Below are positions 16,568-23,884 of a stretch of DNA of 64,000 bases, piece by piece (position 1 is the first letter of the stretch; each line of letters begins with the position of its first letter). The notes beneath the pieces were generated by a model. That model ran no database searches and was not told the DNA's origin. It saw nothing but the letters and a program-made list of their open reading frames with translations. The position numbers and the translations under genes are program-made. The stretch is from Candidatus Korobacter versatilis (lineage in GTDB: Bacteria; Acidobacteriota; Terriglobia; Terriglobales; Acidobacteriaceae): contig JACPNR010000004.1 in NCBI GenBank assembly GCA_016185395.1, positions 558,001 to 622,000 on the forward strand. Reading direction: 5' to 3'.

Positions 16568-17588
16568 ATTTCTTCTCGATGACGAACACCAGGTCCGAGC
16601 CCTGTTCGCTGCCCCAGGCCTGTCCCGGCCGGCCGTTCATCTCCAGCACCTGCGACTGCGGCCTGAGGCCGGGGAAATCGACCCACGACTGCGTCTTCGG
16701 GTCGAAACGCAGCACGGCGTTGGCCGTGAAGTCCGACACCCACACGATGTCGTCCTCATCCACGTAGGTGGAATACGCGCGCGGCCCCCAGCCCGGCAGC
16801 TTGTAAGCGGTCCAGGACTTCGCAGCAGGCGAATAGCGCAGCAACTCGCCGCTCGCCCAGGTGCCGAGCCACAGGTTCCCTTGCGAGTCCGACCACACGC
16901 GACGAGCGCCGGTGGGACTCGGATACGGCAGCTCGACCACGGTCGTCTTGAAGGTTGCGGGATCGATGCCGACCAAATGGTTCGCCGCAAAGTTCGTGTA
17001 CCAGACCGTCCCCTGCGGCGTCACCGTGATGCCATACGGGCCAAACCCCTTCGGCGCGCGCCACAACTGAATCTTCTCGGTCGCCGGGTCGAGGCGCCCA
17101 TAAAAACCATTCTGGCCGGTGAACCAGAACGCGCCCTTGTGGTCGAACACGCCGGTGTTGAGGTTGAGGTCGCCTTTTTCCTTGGGCATGCGGAACAGCG
17201 TGAGCTTGTGGTCGCTGGAGTCCACGCGGACGATCGCCTCCTGCCCGCCATCCATGACCCACAGGTTCCCATCCGGGCCCATCACCATGCCGTGCGGCGA
17301 GGAGCCGCGCCCGAGCAGCACGATCACGTACTTCCCTGTCTTCGGATCCAGGTTGCCGACGCTGCCGCTGAACTGGTTCGAGAACCATACGGTGCCATCC
17401 GGCGCCGGCGCCACGTCGCGGTTCCCCATGCCGGACTTCAGCGGGAAGCGCGTCAGCTTGAAGTCGTTCGCGGTCAGGGCGCGCTTCTGGCCATCGTGCT
17501 GCGCGAAGGCCGCGCCCGCGCAGGACGCAACGCAGACCACCGCTGCCGCCGCACTGCGCAAGAGAACGCCAAACTTTTTCGTCATCAT
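16566..17588 (-). CDS. secreted Vgb-like (streptogramin lyase fold) beta-propeller protein
   Basis: 340-residue exported propeller. After a signal peptide (SAAAAVVCVASCAGAAFAQ) come about six blades of the form PDGTVWFSN / DGNLWVMDG / KGAFWFTGQ / QGTVWYTN / QGNLWLGT / DDIVWVSDF, the repeat of virginiamycin B lyase (Vgb) and NHL-type proteins. Acidobacteriota carry many such exported propellers that are probably not antibiotic lyases; the role is unknown. Two consecutive Met codons (17588, 17585) begin the protein and either can be the start. The next upstream gene ends at 17589, directly against this start, so the two are probably co-transcribed. Confidence 0.75.
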   Translation of the reverse strand: MMTKKFGVLLRSAAAAVVCVASCAGAAFAQHDGQKRALTANDFKLTRFPLKSGMGNRDVAPAPDGTVWFSNQFSGSVGNLDPKTGKYVIVLLGRGSSPHGMVMGPDGNLWVMDGGQEAIVRVDSSDHKLTLFRMPKEKGDLNLNTGVFDHKGAFWFTGQNGFYGRLDPATEKIQLWRAPKGFGPYGITVTPQGTVWYTNFAANHLVGIDPATFKTTVVELPYPSPTGARRVWSDSQGNLWLGTWASGELLRYSPAAKSWTAYKLPGWGPRAYSTYVDEDDIVWVSDFTANAVLRFDPKTQSWVDFPGLRPQSQVLEMNGRPGQAWGSEQGSDLVFVIEKK

Positions 17589-18116
17589 CTAGTTACACCC
17601 CTCGACTGACAGCGTGTAGGTAAAACCCTTGGCGTTCGGTTGCAGCGCGTAGTTCTCCTGCACCTTGACGATGAGAATGTCGGGAACCTTGGACTTGGGC
17701 ACGTTGGCGGGCACGGTCTCGAGCGGACCCCACGCGATGGGCGTGCCGGCCTGCGGGGTGATGGCGCCCATCACGTTCTCGTAGATGGTGTCGTCGATGT
17801 AGCGGGTGATGATCTTCACGGGATAGACGGCGTCGTCGGACGTCCCCGGCTTGAGGTGGACGACGACGTACTTCACCGGATGCGGCATCATGAAGAACGA
17901 GTTCCCGGTGGTGCTCGCCTCATTCGGGCCGATTTTCTCCTGCAGCACCATCGTCTCGTCGCTGCGATAGAACGGTGGCAGCGGCTCGCAGCGCATGTCG
18001 GCGACGCGCGGCTTCTTCGCGGCCGTTCTGCCGCCGGCATTCTTGGCGGGCGCGGCGTTCTGCGAACCAGCCACCAGGGCGGAGAGAAATAGGACTACCG
18101 CCAGCATCGTGCGCAT
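17589..18116 (-). CDS. secreted protein of unknown function
   Basis: 175-residue exported protein that I do not recognise. It has a clear signal peptide (RTMLAVVLFLSALVAGSQ) followed by an Ala/Lys-rich linker and a beta-rich domain containing KYVVVHLKPGTSDDAVYPV and a C-terminal Cys (SVEGCN) that could pair with the Cys near residue 44. I start at the ATG at 18116, where the signal peptide begins. It lies directly upstream of the Vgb-like gene with no spacer, which suggests one transcript and a related extracytoplasmic role. Confidence 0.7.
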   Translation of the reverse strand: MRTMLAVVLFLSALVAGSQNAAPAKNAGGRTAAKKPRVADMRCEPLPPFYRSDETMVLQEKIGPNEASTTGNSFFMMPHPVKYVVVHLKPGTSDDAVYPVKIITRYIDDTIYENVMGAITPQAGTPIAWGPLETVPANVPKSKVPDILIVKVQENYALQPNAKGFTYTLSVEGCN

Positions 18117-18248
18117 CGAGGGTCTTTTCACTGCAGAATGGCGTCGCAGCGTAACGCAACGGTGCTGTGAATGTCTAGGGGACCAAGAGCCTGCCAAAGG
18201 CGCGGCCTTTGGTTTTTATGGTTGACAACGCTAGGTAGCAGTAGCACC

Positions 18249-18689
18249 ATGCTTAGCATGCAGGGCGATCTAAAGGCGAAACTGGTACTGCACATTAACC
18301 GCAAGGCGTGGTGGCACGTTCCACCAGCCGATCCGAAGGCTTATGCGAAGCGTGGCAAGTTCTACGCGTCGAGTTTCTCGGAGTGCGAGTTCTGGGGGCG
18401 CCCTTTGGATACGGCGCATCGGGTTTCAATCGAGAACCCGATATTCGGAGATGAGCGCACAGTTCAACGGAAGCTCTTCGGGAAGATTGTTCGATATCCC
18501 GGAGACGAACACCCTCGACTCCTTGAGTGGCGTTGGAGGTTGGACGCACGGATGAAAAGGATGGCCCTCGCCAGAGGGTACGACTCCATCGTCATCCTCA
18601 GCACTGCCGGTTTTGACGCGTTCCGGGCGTCGCAAAGAATTCCCCGAAGCATAGAACTCAATATTCTCCTTCCAAAGGAAGCAGCTTGA
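18249..18689 (+). CDS. hypothetical protein, possibly ADP-ribosyltransferase-fold
   Basis: 146-residue cytoplasmic protein at the left edge of a visibly lower-GC segment. I recognise no family with certainty. It contains FYASSFSECEFWGRP, RVSIENPIFGDE and ALARGYDSIVIL; the order of a Ser-containing strand, an 'x(I/L)xNP' segment and 'GYDxIV' resembles small ART-like phage and toxin proteins, but no catalytic triad is clear. ATGs at 18249 and 18258 are both possible; I take the first. It lies about 100 bp upstream of the methylase gene and has its own spacer, so it may be part of the island rather than of the restriction operon. Confidence 0.55.
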   Translation: MLSMQGDLKAKLVLHINRKAWWHVPPADPKAYAKRGKFYASSFSECEFWGRPLDTAHRVSIENPIFGDERTVQRKLFGKIVRYPGDEHPRLLEWRWRLDARMKRMALARGYDSIVILSTAGFDAFRASQRIPRSIELNILLPKEAA

Positions 18690-18742
18690 GGCGCGGCAGT
18701 TGTCGGAATCTTGATTGCTGTGCGCGGTGTGATTTAAGGCAG

Positions 18743-18770
18743 TTGCCTTCATACGATTATTGCCTACAAT
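18743..18770 (+). promoter_or_regulatory. putative promoter of the methylase operon
   Basis: TTGCCT (18743-18748), 16 bp, TACAAT (18765-18770). The start codon of the methylase lies only 16 bp after the -10 box, implying a very short leader. Confidence 0.45.
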
Positions 18771-18785
18771 CCTGCTAACGGCCTT

Positions 18786-19631
18786 ATGAGCGTAGCTAAA
18801 CAACTGGCGTTTCCTGAACTTCACGCTACCGCTCCCCCGCCCGTGCCTGCAGGGCCTTCGCTTAGACCGCCGCTGAAATGGGCGGGAGGCAAACGCTGGC
18901 TGGTTCCGCATGTTCGAGAGTTGTGGTTTCCGCATGCGAACCGCAGACTGGTGGAACCTTTTTGTGGAGGCCTAGCCGTAACGTTGGGTCTTTCCCCCAA
19001 GCGTGCACTTCTTAATGACATTAATCCCCACGTCATCAATCTCTACAGTTGGTTGAAGAAGGGGTTGGTACTCCAAAACCCGATGAGGAACGATGAGCGC
19101 TTTTATTACCGCGCTCGAAAGCGTTTTAACGAACTTATCGAGAGAGAGACTGCAGACAGCAGTGAAGCTGCGGAGCTGTTTTACTATCTCACCCGCACGG
19201 GCTACAACGGATTGTGCAGGTTCAACAGAAGCGGCTTTTTCAATGTGCCCTTCGGACGCTACGTAACGATTAACTATCGCCAGCATTTTTCTGAGTACAA
19301 GAGAGCCTTCCGATCTTGGAACTTCACGAGCGACCCTTTCTCGATCGTGGACTTGGATCGGGAAGACTTTGTTTATGCTGATCCCCCGTACGACGTCGAA
19401 TTTACTACTTACTCGAAGGATGGCTTCTCCTGGCGGGACCAGGTGAAGACGGCGGAATGGCTTTCGGCCCACAAAGGACCAGTTGTCCTATCTAACCAAT
19501 CGACAACGAGAATTCGAACTCTCTATGAGCGCTTGGGATATGACCTGACGTTCCTTCAAGCGCCGAGAAGAATCAGTTGCAATGGCGATCGCACACCGGC
19601 AATCGAAGTCGTCGCTACGAGAAACCTATGA
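18786..19631 (+). CDS. dam: D12-class (Dam-type) adenine-specific DNA methyltransferase
   Basis: 281-residue N6-adenine DNA methylase of the Dam/DpnII class. Motif X is LKWAGGKRWLVPHV near residue 29; motif I is LVEPFCGGLAVTLGL near 57, for S-adenosylmethionine binding; motif IV is the catalytic DPPYD near 200; the typical TRTGYNGLCRFNRSGFFNVPFG segment lies between. The class usually methylates GATC; the target here is not proven. It begins at the ATG at 18786 after a likely promoter. Its stop overlaps the next gene's start (ATGA), so nuclease and methylase are translationally coupled. Lower GC content than the surroundings points to recent transfer. Confidence 0.92.
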   Translation: MSVAKQLAFPELHATAPPPVPAGPSLRPPLKWAGGKRWLVPHVRELWFPHANRRLVEPFCGGLAVTLGLSPKRALLNDINPHVINLYSWLKKGLVLQNPMRNDERFYYRARKRFNELIERETADSSEAAELFYYLTRTGYNGLCRFNRSGFFNVPFGRYVTINYRQHFSEYKRAFRSWNFTSDPFSIVDLDREDFVYADPPYDVEFTTYSKDGFSWRDQVKTAEWLSAHKGPVVLSNQSTTRIRTLYERLGYDLTFLQAPRRISCNGDRTPAIEVVATRNL

Positions 19632-20044
19632 CGCCACGGGGGACGAGGACAGGAAACGTTCTTGAGAAGATGATTCTGCCCGCGCTAGAGGAGGGTGGCT
19701 ATACCGTGCAGAAACAGGTGCACATTGGCTCTCGCCTGGGGTGCGGAAAGCACGTTGTCGACGTTTTGGCAGAGAAGGACTCCAAGCGATACTTGGTTTC
19801 CCTCAAGTGGCAGCAGACAGGCGGTACGGCCGAGCAGAAGGTCCCGTATGAGGTGATTTGTTTGGGCGAAGCAGTAACCGAGCAAGGATTTGCTAAGGCT
19901 TACCTGGTCCTTGGTGGCGAGGGCTGGACGCTGCGGGGGTTTTTCGTAGACGGTGGACTTTCGCGACATTTGACGAAGCCCGAGGCGGTTTCAATCGTCA
20001 CACTCGAATCGTTTGTTGCAAAAGCAAATAAGGGGAAGCTGTAG
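19628..20044 (+). CDS. PD-(D/E)XK nuclease-like protein, probable restriction partner
   Basis: 138-residue protein whose start ATG overlaps the methylase stop. It looks like a minimal PD-(D/E)XK nuclease: a conserved Glu in the first helix (VLEKMILPALEEGGY), KHVVDVLAE supplying the acidic strand residue, and YLVSLKWQQTGG supplying the xxK strand with its trailing Gln residues. The order E, VD, SLKWQ is the normal active-site layout. With a Dam-type methylase immediately upstream it would form a type II restriction-modification pair, but other roles such as mismatch nicking are possible. The real start at 19628 is chosen over an upstream open frame because of the ATGA overlap. Confidence 0.7.
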   Translation: MTPRGTRTGNVLEKMILPALEEGGYTVQKQVHIGSRLGCGKHVVDVLAEKDSKRYLVSLKWQQTGGTAEQKVPYEVICLGEAVTEQGFAKAYLVLGGEGWTLRGFFVDGGLSRHLTKPEAVSIVTLESFVAKANKGKL

Positions 20045-20841
20045 TGGCCGGTGAGGACAACCAAAGGAAAGCGTTCGATTTCCTGCTAGATCACCTCGAT
20101 AGTCAAGAGCCCTTTTCAAAGGAGGAGTTCGAGAGGTCGACGAGCTGGGAGCACAAGAGTTTTCAAACCTACTGGTCAAAGCAATTCAAACCGTTCGTCG
20201 CAGAGCGGCCGGATGGCAAGTTCAGGGTTACCGAAGCATTCCGTCCATATTCATTTTGGAACCGATTCCGGCAACACGTCAGCCAAGTTCGTAAAGGCGC
20301 GCCGACTTATGAAAGAAACCCTGTCGAGAACGTTATTATCTTCGAGTTCTTCCTTCCACTAACGAACGAGGAACACCTGCGAACGACACTGGATGCGTTG
20401 TTCATCCGGAATACGGTTCTGGCGCGACTTAGAGGTGCATCGGCCGAAGCGCTGGAGCAACACTTCCCGCGCGAAGGTAGAGAGGACATTAAGTACACCG
20501 AAGCGATCTGTGAATGGCTCGCAGAACGTTTCCTCGGATACTCAATCAACCATGTGAGTGGTCGCTTCCGTGCTGGCCCGCTACGTACACGCGAGGAAAT
20601 CGCCGCGTTGCAGCCTGGGCAGCGCTACTTTATCGACGAAACAACTGCCGTGGTCCGGTTTATCTTTCCCTGCGCTGATGAGATAGAGGGCGACCGAGTT
20701 CGTTGGTTCTTCAACCAACTTTTTACACAGAGCATTCTCGAATTAGTAGGCGAGGACGAAGTGTGGGTCGTTGAGAGCGGAATGCAAAGCAGAATGGATC
20801 GCTGGAAAAGTAAGGATGTCGACGAAGAACCGAACGACTGA
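20044..20841 (+). CDS. unknown protein of the restriction-modification operon
   Basis: 265-residue soluble protein starting at a GTG (20044) that overlaps the nuclease stop codon, so it is coupled to that gene. I do not recognise it. It begins with a helix-rich region (QRKAFDFLLDHL, FSKEEFERST, SFQTYWSKQFKPF, then DGKFRVTEAFRPYSF) that could be a winged-helix DNA-binding module, and continues with a mixed alpha/beta region (NVIIFEFFLPLTNEEHLRTTLDALF, YTEAICEWLAERFLGY). No enzymatic motif is visible. Position makes it a candidate specificity, control or accessory subunit of the restriction system. Confidence 0.65.
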   Translation: MAGEDNQRKAFDFLLDHLDSQEPFSKEEFERSTSWEHKSFQTYWSKQFKPFVAERPDGKFRVTEAFRPYSFWNRFRQHVSQVRKGAPTYERNPVENVIIFEFFLPLTNEEHLRTTLDALFIRNTVLARLRGASAEALEQHFPREGREDIKYTEAICEWLAERFLGYSINHVSGRFRAGPLRTREEIAALQPGQRYFIDETTAVVRFIFPCADEIEGDRVRWFFNQLFTQSILELVGEDEVWVVESGMQSRMDRWKSKDVDEEPND

Positions 20842-21169
20842 CGCGCGGCACTGGCTCATCGACTGGGGATATCCCGAGGTCATTGAGAAGATGGATCGCG
20901 TAACTGCGGCGCAGAAAGCTGCGGGGAAAGGCACTCGTCGCAGCTGGTGGGAGGCTCTGGCTGGAGACTCCGCCGGACGACCGAGGACTGTGGAGGGCAT
21001 CGAGTTCCCCGTAATCAAGGCCTTCCAAGTACGGCGATACGGTACGTCCACTCCCAACGCAATTCAGAAGGATTCTAGGGAGAAAGCGCCACCCGCCCGA
21101 GCCCAGGCGCGCTGGGGTTCCCGACGCCCAAAGCGATTCAAGCTCAATAAACCCATAGAACCCGAATAG
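20816..21169 (+). CDS. small unknown protein, last gene of the island operon
   Basis: 117-residue basic protein whose ATG at 20816 lies inside the 3' end of the preceding gene (26 bp overlap, different frame). The N-terminal half (DARHWLIDWGYPEVIEKMDRV) may be a small helical domain; the C-terminal half is rich in Arg, Lys and Pro (ARWGSRRPKRFKLNKP) and could contact nucleic acid. No family is recognised. The tight overlap and shared strand suggest that it belongs to the methylase-nuclease operon. Confidence 0.5.
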   Translation: MSTKNRTTDARHWLIDWGYPEVIEKMDRVTAAQKAAGKGTRRSWWEALAGDSAGRPRTVEGIEFPVIKAFQVRRYGTSTPNAIQKDSREKAPPARAQARWGSRRPKRFKLNKPIEPE

Positions 21170-21209
21170 ATCGTTGACGATCACTCATCTCGATCGAGAT
21201 GATGCGGGC

Positions 21210-21407
21210 ATGATTGACCTTTGCGAGTATTGCGCGCTGCATGGCGCGGAGCGGAATGGCTACTGCTCGGACGTCTGTCGGCGGTCGATGGAGTTGTTGC
21301 GGGCGGCGGAGAAGCTCCTTGCTTCCCACCCGAGCACAACCGGCTCGGGTGGGGCACCCGCGGCGTCGGTGCGTCGGCTTGCGGCGGCGGTGGATGCGCT
21401 GCGGTGA
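21210..21407 (+). CDS. small cysteine-rich protein carrying a type C repeat
   Basis: 65-residue protein with a compact CEYCALHGAERNGYCSDVC pattern near the N-terminus (four Cys and one His, a plausible zinc knuckle), followed by a short helix and then SHPSTTGSGGAP, which is the translation of a type C palindromic repeat (21325-21361). Function unknown. It may be a genuine small gene that the repeat has entered in frame, or only an open frame; the cysteine spacing favours the first. Confidence 0.45.
   Translation: MIDLCEYCALHGAERNGYCSDVCRRSMELLRAAEKLLASHPSTTGSGGAPAASVRRLAAAVDALR
21325..21361. repeat. palindromic element, type C
   Basis: Inverted repeat cccacccgagc...gctcgggtggggcaccc, in frame within the small cysteine-rich gene. 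Confidence 0.8.
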
Positions 21408-21730
21408 ACCCGCTCGACGCGCATGAAGCACCGGGGCTGAAGCCCGGAATCATCATCGTTGCGTCCTTATCGCGGGCCTGAAAGGCCCGCTCTTCCACCG
21501 ATTGACGCCGCTGCGCGGCGCTAGCGACGCCCGCGCTACAGCCGGCGAGACGCCGGCGCTACTCTGCCAACCTCGCGGCGCGGCGCGAGGGTGGCGGTTT
21601 TGTTCTGGGGGCGGAATCTTGTCAAGGGGTCAAAAGTGTCCATTTCGGCGTAAGTAGCTGAAATGGTGGGAGATTGAGGTGGGAGATGGATGGCCTGTTT
21701 GGGGTGGGGAAAGTGGGACAATAGATGTAT

Positions 21731-21759
21731 GGGCAAACGGCGGAGCCGTTTGCCCATTT
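21731..21759. terminator. GGA-loop hairpin followed by ATTTT
   Basis: gggcaaacggc-gga-gccgtttgccc, an 11-bp perfect stem with a GGA loop, then attttc. It could terminate transcription, but the same architecture is repeated just downstream, so it may instead be a repeat element. Confidence 0.5.
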
Positions 21760-21766
21760 TCGTTGG

Positions 21767-21792
21767 GGACGCGCGGAGCGCGTCCTTTTTTT
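21767..21792 (+). terminator. GGA-loop hairpin with seven Ts
   Basis: ggacgcgc-gga-gcgcgtcc followed by ttttttt: 8-bp GC-rich stem plus a T tract, a strong intrinsic terminator on the plus strand, although no well supported gene ends nearby. Confidence 0.7.
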
Positions 21793-21952
21793 GTTTCCTG
21801 CGGCGGCAGGATGCCGCCGCTACAGCCGGCGGGACGCCGGCGCTACATGGCGGGCGGGGTCGCCCGCCTCCACACGAGCCTACCGCCGGCAGGGTCGCCG
21901 GCGGCCACCCTAGGTTTGAAAACCACCCTAATAGTTGAAGGAGGTAAAAACG

Positions 21953-22537
21953 ATGGCGGAGTTGGTTGATCTGGCGTATCGGCGGATACGCGGCACGAAG
22001 GAATGGAAGCAGGAGCAGGAAAGAGTACGGGCGGCGTGGGGGGTGATCGAGGAAAGGATGATGGAGATGGGAGTGCGTCCGCTGACGCTGGAAGGGAACG
22101 AGCCGAGTCCGGCGGCGCGCGAGGAGCACAGCCGTTTCCTGGCGGCGATCGGGATCACGCTGAAGCCGGCGGAGGCGGCGCGGGCGGTACGCGCGGCGCG
22201 GCTGATGCGGTTGCTGGCGGAGCATGGGCAGGTGAGTCGCGCGATGTGCCAGGAGCGGCGGGCGGATGGGCGGCAGTGCCGGTATCCGGTGAGCGAGGGC
22301 GAGGCGATGTGCCGCGCGCACGCGGAGTGGAAGGCGGGTGCGCTGGGGCTGCTGCCCTTTCCGGACGACGCGCTGGGGCTGCAGCGGTTGATGGCGAAGC
22401 TGCTCAGCGGATTGCTCTACGAAGGGATGGACGCGGCGAAGGCGCGGGTGGCGGCGGATGTTTGCCGGACGATGCGGCAGAATTTGGAACGGTGCGCGCT
22501 CGAGGCCGACCAGGCGGAGCGGGAGTTCTTTCTGTAG
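21953..22537 (+). CDS. unknown protein with a CxxxxxxGxxC...CxxH zinc-binding-like motif
   Basis: 194-residue soluble protein. An N-terminal helical part (LAYRRIRGTKEWKQEQERVRAAW) is followed by CQERRADGRQCRYPVSEGEA and then MCRAHAEW near residues 93-120, a pattern seen in small zinc-binding proteins of repeat-rich and phage-like neighbourhoods, and a C-terminal helical part. Function unknown. An excellent ribosome binding site (AAGGAGGT at 21938-21945) fixes the ATG at 21953. It stands alone between repeat clusters; the base composition is high-GC like the core genome. Confidence 0.65.
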   Translation: MAELVDLAYRRIRGTKEWKQEQERVRAAWGVIEERMMEMGVRPLTLEGNEPSPAAREEHSRFLAAIGITLKPAEAARAVRAARLMRLLAEHGQVSRAMCQERRADGRQCRYPVSEGEAMCRAHAEWKAGALGLLPFPDDALGLQRLMAKLLSGLLYEGMDAAKARVAADVCRTMRQNLERCALEADQAEREFFL

Positions 22538-22558
22538 TTTCGAGTTTCGAGTGGCCGA
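22538..22558. repeat. short heptamer tract (TTTCGAG)
   Basis: Two exact tttcgag units and a divergent third directly after the stop of the preceding gene; 'cacgaaggg' type repeats (22572-22622) follow, so most of the spacer to 22702 is repeat. Confidence 0.6.
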
Positions 22559-22702
22559 AAACCGGGCCGAAGGGCCTTCACACGAAGGGCACGAAGGAAG
22601 GGCCACGACGGTCTCCGCGGAACCACGTTTGCGCGCGGACGCTTCCCGTCGTACAGTGTCCGCCACACTTTTGTCGCGCTTTGGCGCGGAGGAAACTCAT
22701 CC

Positions 22703-23857
22703 ATGAATCGTTCACGCAAACACTTCGTTCTCGCGCTGGCGCTGCTGGTCGGGTCGGCGCTGGCCATCCTGGGCTGCAGCAGCGGCGAGCTGGCCCACAT
22801 CTTGGGCGGCACCAACGGGACCATCGGCATTCCGGCCTTCGTCATCACCGGCGACTTCGACGGCTTCCTGCGCTCCTTCAGCGTGAACACGACGACGGGC
22901 GCGCTGACGGAGGCCCCCGGCTCGCCGTTCAGCGCGGTGGGGTGTCCGTGGGGCGTGATGGCGCATCCGAGCGGCAAGTTCGTCTTCGTGGGTGACGACT
23001 GCGGGTCCGGCGGCGTGGAAGTGTTCAGCGTGAACACGACGACCGGCGCGCTCACCTCCCTCGGCCAGACGCCGCTCTCGAAAGGCAACGCCAGTTGGAC
23101 GAACTCCATTGGGGTGACGCCGAGCGGCAAGTGGCTGTACGTGGCCAATGGCACCGACCTCGATGGCTTTGCGGTCAACACGACGTCCGGCGCGCTCACG
23201 CCGCTCGCCGGCTTTCCCGTGAGCGTTGGGGGGGGCGGCGACCTGGCGTTCTCGGTGTCCGTGGATCCGCAGAGCCGGTTCGTGGCCGCGCTCGACCGCA
23301 ACAGCGGCGAGGTCTACATGTACACGCTCAATGATTCCACCGGCGCGCTCACGCCCGTGGCGGGTTCGCCGTTCGATTCCACTCTCTCGTCGCCGGAAGT
23401 GGTGCTGTTCAGCGGCACCGGCGGGTTCGTCTACGTGTCGTCGCAGGACAGCGTGGCCGTGATGGGCTTCAAGGTCAACAGCACGACGGGCGCGCTCACG
23501 CCCATCGCCGGCTTGCCGGTGGACACCGTGAGCACCGAGCCGTTCCAGATCGTGGCCGATCCGCTCGGGCGCTTCCTCTACGCGCTTACCGATAACGACG
23601 CGCAGGTCGTCGCGTATTCCATCGACCCAACGACGGGCGCGCTCACGGAGATCGCTGGTTCGCCGTTCGATCCTCCCGGGGAGTCGCAGGGCGGCGCGGT
23701 CGATCCCAGCGGTCGCTTCCTCTATCTCGGCGATTGCGACAACGCGCAGACCGATGGCCTGACCATCGGCAGCACCGGCGCGCTGACGAACATGGCAGGG
23801 TCGCCGTTCGGCCCGGTGGGCGATTGCTCGAGCGGCGTGGCGGTCACTCGGAAGTAA
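22703..23857 (+). CDS. lactonase-like seven-bladed beta-propeller lipoprotein
   Basis: 384-residue exported lipoprotein. The signal peptide ends in a lipobox (LAILGC, Cys near residue 25). The mature part repeats a blade of the type VNTTTGALTxxxGSPF at least six times, with HPSGKFVFVGDD, TPSGKWLYVAN and DPLGRFLYALTD at blade edges, as in 6-phosphogluconolactonase (Pgl/YbhE) and YncE-like propellers. Acidobacteriota carry many such lipoproteins; enzymatic lactonase activity should not be assumed. The nearly exact repetition of blades at DNA level (acgacgggcgcgctcac) suggests recent internal duplication. It is monocistronic as far as seen. Confidence 0.8.
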   Translation: MNRSRKHFVLALALLVGSALAILGCSSGELAHILGGTNGTIGIPAFVITGDFDGFLRSFSVNTTTGALTEAPGSPFSAVGCPWGVMAHPSGKFVFVGDDCGSGGVEVFSVNTTTGALTSLGQTPLSKGNASWTNSIGVTPSGKWLYVANGTDLDGFAVNTTSGALTPLAGFPVSVGGGGDLAFSVSVDPQSRFVAALDRNSGEVYMYTLNDSTGALTPVAGSPFDSTLSSPEVVLFSGTGGFVYVSSQDSVAVMGFKVNSTTGALTPIAGLPVDTVSTEPFQIVADPLGRFLYALTDNDAQVVAYSIDPTTGALTEIAGSPFDPPGESQGGAVDPSGRFLYLGDCDNAQTDGLTIGSTGALTNMAGSPFGPVGDCSSGVAVTRK

Positions 23858-23884
23858 GCGGCGGAAGTAGATTCCCGGCGCGCT

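Larger units (their letters stand above)
21408..21930. repeat. gene-free spacer made of palindromic repeats
   Basis: No gene is supported here. It holds 'gggctgaagccc' and 'gcgggcctgaaaggcccgc' hairpins followed by 'tcttccaccg' (21430-21505; the same combination occurs at 28859-28922), a type B element (21526-21562), two GGA-loop hairpins (listed separately), and further type B palindromes (21797-21912). Confidence 0.7.

Noticed and set aside
16566..17588. Antibiotic-resistance virginiamycin B lyase
   Set aside because: Blade repeats match the Vgb fold, but the protein is exported and belongs to a broad propeller family; resistance should not be inferred.
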